Below the pieces are notes generated by a model. It made no database searches and had not been told where the DNA came from. It was given only the letters and a program-made list of their open reading frames with translations. Both the position numbers and the translations under genes were made by a program. 52,308 bases of DNA from Oscillospiraceae bacterium (GTDB taxonomy: Bacteria; Bacillota; Clostridia; Oscillospirales; CAG-272): NCBI GenBank assembly GCA_015064095.1, contig SVSW01000006.1:1-52308 (forward strand). The letters run 5' to 3'. Within the stretch, counting starts at the first letter, position 1; the number at the start of each line of letters is the position of its first letter. This document shows, piece after piece, positions 45,488-52,308 of the stretch.

Positions 45488-46468
45488 ATGCGCTACAAAG
45501 ATACCGAATACACATATATATCGGCAAAGGTGCGCGCGATGGAGGCATCACTTGTCGGGCGATATATGCTTGACCGCATGATCGCGGCGGAGGATACCGA
45601 CGCTGCGGCGGCATATTTGCGCGAGTGCGGTCTTGAGCTTTCGGGGCTTACCGCCGCGGAGCGCGAAAACGTACTTGTCGGCGAGCTTGGGCGCGCCCTT
45701 TCCGAGATCGAAAAAAATGCGCCCTCACCGGGTGTCTTTGCCTTTTTCAGATATCCGTATGATTGCTCAAATGCAAAGGCGGTGATAAAGTGCCGAGTGA
45801 GAGGGATAGACCCCGAGGGTATGCTTTTCTCTGTCGGAACTGTCAACGAAAAAGATATTATTTCGGGCTTTGATAAATTGCCGGAAAATATGAGGGCGGC
45901 GGCATGGGAGGCGGAAAAAGCTTATACCGAAACCAAAAACCCGCAGCTTATTGATTTCATTCTTGACCGCGCGTGCTACGCCGATATGGAAAAGTGCTCG
46001 GAGCAGAGCGGTATCGAGTTTGTTAAAAATATTGTTGACGTACGCGCGGATATGACGAATTTTATGATAGCTTTGCGCGTTTTGCGTATGGGCTGCGGCG
46101 AGTACGGTGAGAGTGTGCTCAAAGAAGCACTGCTTCCCGTCGGCAAAATCGGAAGATCTGCGTTCTTACGCGCGTTTGCGGGCGGAGAAGAAGGAATTAT
46201 CGCTGCCATCGCTCGCGGAGGCTACAGCGCGCTTGCGGAAAAGCTCTCGGTCGGAATTTCTCTCAGCGCAGCCGAAAAGCTTTGCGATAACGAGAAAACG
46301 GAGCAGCTGAAGGCCGCAAAATATAAGACTTACGGAATAGAGATCCCCGTGGCGTATATTGCCGCGGTTGAGGCGGAGATACAAAATATCCGAATCGTGC
46401 TTGCAGGTAAAGATGCGGGCATTGCACAGTCGGAAATCGTCGAAAGGACGCGTGATTCTTATGTATAA
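45488..46468 (+). CDS. ntpC: V-type ATP synthase subunit C
   Basis: MRYKDTEYTYISAKVRAMEASLVGRYMLDRMIAAED; operon position between E and F. Confidence 0.9.
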   Translation: MRYKDTEYTYISAKVRAMEASLVGRYMLDRMIAAEDTDAAAAYLRECGLELSGLTAAERENVLVGELGRALSEIEKNAPSPGVFAFFRYPYDCSNAKAVIKCRVRGIDPEGMLFSVGTVNEKDIISGFDKLPENMRAAAWEAEKAYTETKNPQLIDFILDRACYADMEKCSEQSGIEFVKNIVDVRADMTNFMIALRVLRMGCGEYGESVLKEALLPVGKIGRSAFLRAFAGGEEGIIAAIARGGYSALAEKLSVGISLSAAEKLCDNEKTEQLKAAKYKTYGIEIPVAYIAAVEAEIQNIRIVLAGKDAGIAQSEIVERTRDSYV

Positions 46469-46778
46469 GATTGCAATAATAGGCGATAGGGACAGCGTGC
46501 TCGGATTTATGGCACTCGGCTTTGCCACATATGAGGCGGAAAATGCGGAAAGGGCGGCGAAAATACTGCACACAATAGCCCGTGATGAAAGCTATGCCGT
46601 TATATTTATCGTTGAAGATCTCGCCCAAAATATGGTCTATGATATATTGAAATATAAAGACGACCCTCTGCCTGCTATTGTTTCGATACCGGGACGAGCA
46701 GGGGCTAACGGGTTCGGAATGAACAGTATAAAGAGTGCAGTTGAGCGTGCCGTCGGCGCGGATATAATATTTAAGTAA
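46461..46778 (+). CDS. ntpF: V-type ATP synthase subunit F
   Basis: [36 protein letters not shown]...[13 protein letters not shown]...[11 protein letters not shown]. Confidence 0.94.
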   Translation: MYKIAIIGDRDSVLGFMALGFATYEAENAERAAKILHTIARDESYAVIFIVEDLAQNMVYDILKYKDDPLPAIVSIPGRAGANGFGMNSIKSAVERAVGADIIFK

Positions 46779-46792
46779 TTTTGGAGGTCGTA

Positions 46793-48559
46793 ATGCCGGT
46801 CCAAGGAAAAATAGTTAAGGTTTCGGGTCCTCTCGTTATTGCAGAGGGTATGAAAGAGGCAGATATGTTTGATGTCGTCCGTGTGGGACGCGACAGACTT
46901 ATCGGCGAAATAATAGAGATGCACGGCGACCGTGCGTCAATTCAGGTTTACGAGGAGACCGCAGGTCTCGGCAGAGGCGATACCGTTGTTTCAACGGGCG
47001 CACCTCTTTCGGTCGAGCTGGGTCCCGGTCTTCTTACAAATATTTATGACGGTATTCAGCGTCCTCTTGAAGCTATGAAGCTGAAGGTCGGTGCTAATAT
47101 CACGCGCGGTGTTGACGAGCCGTCACTCGACAGAAATAAGCTTTGGCACTTTGAGGCAAAGCTTGAGTTCGGCGATCATGTAGAGCCGGGCGATGTCTAC
47201 GGTACGGTTCAGGAGACCGACGTCATCGAGCATAAGATACTCGTTCCGCCCAAAACCCGCGGTACGATAATCGAACTGCGCTCGGGTGATTATAAGGTCA
47301 CCGACAGAATAGGCAAAATAAAATATGAGGACGGCACGATAGACGATATTATGCTTATGCAGAAATGGCCTGTACGTGTTGCGCGTCCTTATGCCAAAAA
47401 GCTTGCACCCGACAATCCTCTGATCACGGGTCAGAGAATAGTTGACACGCTTTTCCCGATCGCAAAGGGCGGAACGGCATGTATTCCCGGTCCTTTCGGC
47501 TCGGGAAAGACGGTGCTTCAGCATCAGCTTGCAAAATGGAGCGATGCCGAGATCGTCGTTTATATCGGTTGCGGTGAGCGCGGAAACGAGATGACGGACG
47601 TTCTGCTTGAATTTCCGGAGCTTGTGGACCCCAAGACAGGTAGTTCTATGATGAAGCGCACGGTGCTTATCGCAAACACCTCGGATATGCCCGTTGCGGC
47701 TCGTGAGGCTTCGATCTACACCGGCATAACTATCGCGGAATATTATCGCGATATGGGTTATTCCGTCGCGGTCATCGCCGATTCCACGTCCCGTTGGGCT
47801 GAGGCTCTGAGAGAGATGTCGGGACGCCTTGAAGAAATGCCCGGTGAGGAAGGGTATCCTGCATATCTCACATCTCGCTTGGCTCAGTTCTATGAGCGCG
47901 CAGGCAAGGTCATATGCCTCGGAGGTGACGGACGTGAGGGTGCTCTGTCGGCAGTCGGTGCCGTATCTCCGCAGGGCGGAGATATCTCCGAGCCTGTTTC
48001 GCAGGCGACTTTGCGAATCGTTAAGGTTTTCTGGGGACTTGATTCGGCGCTTGCTTATAAGCGTCATTTCCCGGCTGTTAACTGGCTCAGCTCGTATTCT
48101 CTTTACCGCGACAGGCTTGCTCATTGGTTTGACCAAAATGTTGCCAAAGACTGGAACGAAAAGGTCAATCGCTTTATGAAGATACTTCAAAAGGAGGCGG
48201 AGCTTGATGAGATCGTAAAGCTCGTAGGTGTTGACGCGCTTTCGAGCGAGGATCGCGTTACACTTGAGATCGCAAGAGCTTTGCGCGAGGACTATCTCCA
48301 ACAGAACTCTTTTGATCTTTCGGATAGCTACACCGAGCTTGATAAGCAGGACGCACTTCTTGATCTTATATTCCTTTTTGAGAAGAAGACAAGGGAAGCA
48401 GTCGCCCACGGTGCTGACATCGATAAGATCACGGATCTGCCCGTGCGAGAGCGCATAGGCCGTGCGAAATCCGTACCTTATGCAATTTATAAGAAAGAAT
48501 ACGCAAACATAGCAGAGGCTCTTGATAAAGAGCTTGCGACACTTACCGCGGAGCTTTGA
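46793..48559 (+). CDS. ntpA: V-type ATP synthase subunit A (catalytic)
   Basis: [16 protein letters not shown]; Walker [70 protein letters not shown]. Confidence 0.98.
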   Translation: MPVQGKIVKVSGPLVIAEGMKEADMFDVVRVGRDRLIGEIIEMHGDRASIQVYEETAGLGRGDTVVSTGAPLSVELGPGLLTNIYDGIQRPLEAMKLKVGANITRGVDEPSLDRNKLWHFEAKLEFGDHVEPGDVYGTVQETDVIEHKILVPPKTRGTIIELRSGDYKVTDRIGKIKYEDGTIDDIMLMQKWPVRVARPYAKKLAPDNPLITGQRIVDTLFPIAKGGTACIPGPFGSGKTVLQHQLAKWSDAEIVVYIGCGERGNEMTDVLLEFPELVDPKTGSSMMKRTVLIANTSDMPVAAREASIYTGITIAEYYRDMGYSVAVIADSTSRWAEALREMSGRLEEMPGEEGYPAYLTSRLAQFYERAGKVICLGGDGREGALSAVGAVSPQGGDISEPVSQATLRIVKVFWGLDSALAYKRHFPAVNWLSSYSLYRDRLAHWFDQNVAKDWNEKVNRFMKILQKEAELDEIVKLVGVDALSSEDRVTLEIARALREDYLQQNSFDLSDSYTELDKQDALLDLIFLFEKKTREAVAHGADIDKITDLPVRERIGRAKSVPYAIYKKEYANIAEALDKELATLTAEL

Positions 48560-48570
48560 GGAGGTAACAA

Positions 48571-49944
48571 ATGATAAGAGAATACAGAACTATCGAAGAA
48601 GTTGCCGGACCTCTTATGCTCGTGCGAGGAGTTGAAGGCGTTAAATATGATGAGCTCGGTGAGATCGAGCTTGAGGACGGCGAGGTCAGACGCTGCCGAG
48701 TGCTTGAAGTCAACGGACGCAACGTCCTCGTTCAGCTTTTTGACAGCTCGGCAGGACTTAATCTTTCATCAAGCAAGGTACGTTTTTCGGGTCACGGAGT
48801 TGAACTGCCCGTGTCGCCGAATATGCTTGGCCGAGTTTTCAACGGTATGGGCGAGCCGATCGATAACGGCGTTAAGATAATTCCCGAAAAATCGGTCAAT
48901 ATAAACGGCACTCCGATAAATCCGGCGGCGAGAAAATATCCGTCCGAGTTTATTCAGACCGGAATTTCGACGATAGACGGACTTAACACACTCGTTCGAG
49001 GACAAAAGCTTCCGATCTTCTCGGGCTCGGGTCTGCCGCATGCAAATCTTGCCGCTCAGATCGCGCGTCAGGCAAAGGTGCGCGGAACGGAGGAGAAATT
49101 CGCCGTTGTTTTTGCAGCGGTCGGCATCACGTTTGAGGAAGCGGATTTCTTCATTTCGGACTTTAAAAAGACCGGTGCTATTGACAGAACTGTTCTGTTC
49201 ATCAATCTTGCATCGGACTCTGCGATCGAGCGTATAGCAACACCCCGTATGGCGTTGACCGCCGCAGAATATCTTGCTTTTGAGCAAAATATGCACGTTC
49301 TTGTCATTATTACGGATATTACGAATTATGCCGAGGCTCTGCGCGAGGTATCGGCGGCGAGAAAAGAAGTTCCCGGACGCCGAGGATACCCCGGTTATCT
49401 ATATACCGACCTTGCAACCATGTATGAAAGAGCAGGGCGCAAGGAGGGATCGGAGGGATCAATTACAATGATCCCGATACTCACGATGCCCGAGGACGAC
49501 AAGACCCACCCGATCCCCGACTTGACAGGATATATTACAGAGGGTCAGATCATTCTTTCGCGAGATCTTTACAGAAAGGGATATTTGCCCCCCGTTGACG
49601 TGCTTCCGTCGCTTTCCCGTTTAAAGGATAAAGGAATAGGCGAGGGAAAGACGCGCGAGGATCATGCCGGCGTTATGAACCAGCTGTTTTCAAGCTACGC
49701 GCGAGGCAAGGACGCAAAGGAGCTTATGGTAGTTCTCGGCGAAGCGGCACTTACGCCAATTGACAGACTTTATGCGAAATTTGCCGATGCATTTGAGGAA
49801 AAGTATATAAATCAGGGCTTTTATGAGAACCGAAGCATCGAAGAAACTATGGAGCTCGGTTGGGAGCTGCTTTCTATACTTCCGCGTGCCGAGATGAAGC
49901 GAATCAAGCCCGAGTTTGTCGAAAAATATTGGCCTAAGAGGTAA
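48571..49944 (+). CDS. ntpB: V-type ATP synthase subunit B
   Basis: [88 protein letters not shown]. Confidence 0.98.
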   Translation: MIREYRTIEEVAGPLMLVRGVEGVKYDELGEIELEDGEVRRCRVLEVNGRNVLVQLFDSSAGLNLSSSKVRFSGHGVELPVSPNMLGRVFNGMGEPIDNGVKIIPEKSVNINGTPINPAARKYPSEFIQTGISTIDGLNTLVRGQKLPIFSGSGLPHANLAAQIARQAKVRGTEEKFAVVFAAVGITFEEADFFISDFKKTGAIDRTVLFINLASDSAIERIATPRMALTAAEYLAFEQNMHVLVIITDITNYAEALREVSAARKEVPGRRGYPGYLYTDLATMYERAGRKEGSEGSITMIPILTMPEDDKTHPIPDLTGYITEGQIILSRDLYRKGYLPPVDVLPSLSRLKDKGIGEGKTREDHAGVMNQLFSSYARGKDAKELMVVLGEAALTPIDRLYAKFADAFEEKYINQGFYENRSIEETMELGWELLSILPRAEMKRIKPEFVEKYWPKR

Positions 49945-49947
49945 GAG

Positions 49948-50607
49948 ATGGCAGAGATCAGAGTAAACCCAACGCGAATGGAGTTGAAAAAGCTCAAGAT
50001 CCGTTATGACACGGCACGAAGGGGACACAAGCTGCTCAAAGATAAGCGAGATGAGCTTATGCGGCAGTTCCTCACCATCGTTCGTGAGGATAAGGAGCTG
50101 CGCGAAAGCGTTGAGGCAAGGCTTATGGCGTCATACGGCAGCTTTTCGGCCGCAAACGCTGTCAGCAGCCCGAAAATGCTCACGGAGGCATTGATACTCC
50201 CACGGAAAGAGGGAAGCCTTACGGTTGGTTATAAAAATATGATGAGCGTGACCGTGCCGACGTTTTCCATGAGAGTTGAAAACAGCTCGGCTGACAGCTA
50301 TAACTACGGCCTTGCGTTCACATCGGGCGGCCTTGACGATTCTTTGCGCGAGCTTGATTTTCTGCGCGAGGACCTTATAAAGCTTGCCGAGCTTGAAAAG
50401 ACCGCACAGCTTCTCGCCGAGGAGATAGAACGCACTCGCCGCCGAGTTAACGCACTTGAACACATCATGATGCCTCGGTATCTTGAAGCTATCAAGGTCA
50501 TAAAAATGAAGCTCGACGAAAACGAGAGAGGAAACACCACAAGACTTATGAAGGTCAAGGACATGATGCTCAAAGAGCAGCTCGCCCTTCCGGAAGATGA
50601 TGAGTAA
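49948..50607 (+). CDS. ntpD: V-type ATP synthase subunit D (central stalk)
   Basis: RVNPTRMELKKLKIRYDTARRGHKLLKDKRDELMRQFL; RRRVNALEHIMMPRYLEAIKVIKMKLDENERGNTTRLMKVKDM. Confidence 0.96.
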   Translation: MAEIRVNPTRMELKKLKIRYDTARRGHKLLKDKRDELMRQFLTIVREDKELRESVEARLMASYGSFSAANAVSSPKMLTEALILPRKEGSLTVGYKNMMSVTVPTFSMRVENSSADSYNYGLAFTSGGLDDSLRELDFLREDLIKLAELEKTAQLLAEEIERTRRRVNALEHIMMPRYLEAIKVIKMKLDENERGNTTRLMKVKDMMLKEQLALPEDDE

Positions 50608-50642
50608 TTGTTAACAAATTGTAAAAATACAAGCAATTTATC

Positions 50643-50671
50643 TTGCACAACCGGAATATGTGTGATATAAT
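50643..50671 (+). promoter_or_regulatory. SigA promoter for an orphan ncRNA
   Basis: TTGCAC-N17-TATAAT; no ORF between it and the terminator at 50776-50824. Confidence 0.75.
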
Positions 50672-50677
50672 GCTTTT

Positions 50678-50824
50678 ACAGACATAAGATCTTGTCAATA
50701 TCTCACCGTCTTTGGTTCTCCCTCTATACCGAAGACGTATATATTGTATTGTCTGTGGGTAATAATTCACAGACACGGCTCTGCGGCACGGTTCCCCCAA
50801 CTCCCCGCAGAGCCGACCTTTTTT
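50678..50824 (+). ncRNA. Putative structured non-coding RNA (about 147 nt), family not identified
   Basis: Starts about 7 nt after the -10 box. Helices: CGTCTTTGGT/ACCGAAGACG (50707-50716/50728-50737, one G-U), CAATAT/ATATTG, ACAGACA/TGTCTGT competing with TGTCTGTG/CACAGACA, and terminator stem CGGCTCTGCGG/CCGCAGAGCCG followed by ACC-TTTTTT. Confidence 0.7.
50776..50824 (+). terminator. Terminator of the ncRNA
   Basis: Perfect 11-bp CGGCTCTGCGG/CCGCAGAGCCG, 18-nt loop, T6 tract. Confidence 0.75.
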
Positions 50825-50903
50825 ATTTATAAAATTCGGATAACCTATTGAAAAAAGTCGGGAAATAGTATATAATAATACATTATGATTGAAGGAGAGC
50901 GTT

Positions 50904-51824
50904 ATGGGGCGCGGGGCTAAGATATTTTTGATCTCATTTCTTATATCTGCGCTTGCTTTCGGTCTTATTGCGTTTTCGGTGATATCGGCACTTATCGGAC
51001 TTGCCGCGCCGGTCGGCGATGAGGACGAGCTTAATGCGGGGGCGATCAAAGCCTCGGGTGACGGGTCTTCGTTTAATATCCTTGTGATCAACGTTGATTA
51101 TCGACCGGAGAAATATTCTTATGATCCGGCGAGAGTTAACGCCCTCTTCGGTAACACGTTCGGAACAGGGTCGGGCGGCGGAAGCAGCGCGCAGATATCG
51201 CTTCTTTCCTGCGTGATCTTGCGATTTGATCGCGAGCGCGAGGAGGTAAGCCTAACGCCGATCCCGTCAGAAACACATATCGGCTTTGGTGACGAAGAAA
51301 TGACTCTTTTGTCGATTTATGTAAACTTCGGCCATATTTCACTTATTGAGCGAGTTCGGGCAATGACAGGACTTGAGATCGATGAATATGCAGTGATCAT
51401 ACCGTCGGCGGCAGAGAGCATCGTTAATAAGCTCGGCGGCATTGAATACGAAAACGGGCTTATGTCATCGGTTTCGGCTGACGGTGAAAAAACCGTTAAA
51501 AGCGGGGCAAAAACGCTTTCAGGAGATGACGTCAGAACGCTTATGATCGCAGGTATTCCGAATTCAACCAAGGAGGGAACCGCGGTTGAATTGATAAAAG
51601 CCTTTCTTGCAAAAAGCGGAGGAGATATCTCGGCGTTATTGCCGAAGCTTCAAACCTCGCTGACGGAGGAAAAGCTGACCGGAGCAGCAAAATTGATTTT
51701 AGATGCTGAGGAATTTGAAAAAAAGGAGCTTGCGCTCATCGGTGAATATAAAAACGGCTTTTTTGAGCCGGATATTGAAGCAACAATAAATAAGTTTTCA
51801 AATTACAGAAAATATTACTCATGA
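50904..51824 (+). CDS. LytR-CpsA-Psr (LCP)-like membrane-anchored protein, divergent
   Basis: N-terminal [48 protein letters not shown] at 50904 after GAAGGAGAG. Confidence 0.65.
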   Translation: MGRGAKIFLISFLISALAFGLIAFSVISALIGLAAPVGDEDELNAGAIKASGDGSSFNILVINVDYRPEKYSYDPARVNALFGNTFGTGSGGGSSAQISLLSCVILRFDREREEVSLTPIPSETHIGFGDEEMTLLSIYVNFGHISLIERVRAMTGLEIDEYAVIIPSAAESIVNKLGGIEYENGLMSSVSADGEKTVKSGAKTLSGDDVRTLMIAGIPNSTKEGTAVELIKAFLAKSGGDISALLPKLQTSLTEEKLTGAAKLILDAEEFEKKELALIGEYKNGFFEPDIEATINKFSNYRKYYS

Positions 51825-51834
51825 GGAGATTAAA

Positions 51835-52308
51835 ATGAACAATTCCGAAAAGACAATGGAAAAAATCGTTGCCCTGTGCAAAAACCGCGGATTTATTTTC
51901 CCCGGCTCGGAGATCTACGGCGGTCTGGCCAATACATGGGACTACGGACCTCTCGGCGTTGAGCTTAAAAACAACGTTAAGCGCGCATGGTGGAAAAAGT
52001 TCGTTCAAGAGAACAAATACAACGTGGGTCTTGATGCCGCAATACTCATGAATCCGCAGACTTGGGTCGCATCGGGTCACCTTGCGGGATTCTCCGATCC
52101 GCTTATGGACTGCCGTGAGTGCCACGAGCGTTTCCGCGCAGACAAGCTGATAGAGGACTGGTGCGCTGAAACGGGCTTTGAGCTTCCGAAGCCCATTGAT
52201 GCATTTTCACACGCAGAGATGAAAGATTTTGTCGAGGAACACAACATTCCTTGTCCGACCTGTAAAAAGCATAATTACGGATATCCGCCAGTTCAACTTG
52301 ATGTTCAA
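51835..52308 (+). CDS. glyQS: Glycyl-tRNA synthetase, single-chain alpha2 type (truncated at right edge)
   Basis: [57 protein letters not shown]; open to window end. Confidence 0.96.
   Translation, partial: MNNSEKTMEKIVALCKNRGFIFPGSEIYGGLANTWDYGPLGVELKNNVKRAWWKKFVQENKYNVGLDAAILMNPQTWVASGHLAGFSDPLMDCRECHERFRADKLIEDWCAETGFELPKPIDAFSHAEMKDFVEEHNIPCPTCKKHNYGYPPVQLDVQ

Noticed and set aside
47123-48409. 428-aa ORF antisense to ntpA
   Set aside because: Overlaps a highly conserved catalytic subunit on the opposite strand; composition low in normal protein motifs; explained by avoidance of codons whose complement is a stop.
51824-51835. T-box leader for glycyl-tRNA synthetase
   Set aside because: Only about 10 nt separate the LCP-like stop and the glyQS start, too short for a T-box.

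Overview
The window is about 52.3 kb of chromosomal-type sequence, probably from an anaerobic, endospore-forming Clostridia/Firmicutes relative. This rests on sigK, SigA-type promoters with 17-nt spacers and a V-type ATPase. I see no rRNA, IS element, prophage or CRISPR array. Main blocks: (i) an Opp-type peptide ABC transporter, truncated at the left edge; (ii) rpsF-ssb-rpsR; (iii) a ComEC-like MBL protein and a DUF1385 protein; (iv) murI and a ProX-like deacylase; (v) a long housekeeping directon on the minus strand (GHL10, ygjP-like, phosphoesterase, tsaE, tsaB, rpiB, ispD, ispF, rpe); (vi) tRNA-Thr(GGT) and tRNA-Gln(TTG); (vii) a sporulation operon (CwlD-like amidase, SleC-like protein, sigK); (viii) a NatAB-like ABC exporter; (ix) a seven-gene redox/catabolic operon of unknown substrate with a divergent AraC regulator; (x) a hexuronide locus (kdgK, eda, uxuB-like, uxuA, AraC, GPH symporter, GH2); (xi) a nine-gene V-type ATPase operon with a Na+-type K-subunit signature; (xii) an LCP-like gene and the start of glyQS. 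The best candidates for undescribed biology are an orphan structured RNA with its own promoter and terminator at about 50678-50824 and mutually exclusive helices, and a perfect 14-bp hairpin that buries the sigK Shine-Dalgarno. Next are the unknown-substrate operon containing a type I dehydroquinase-like protein, and a heptad inverted-repeat element next to tRNA-Gln. All assignments come from reading the sequence by eye. No searches or folding programs were run.
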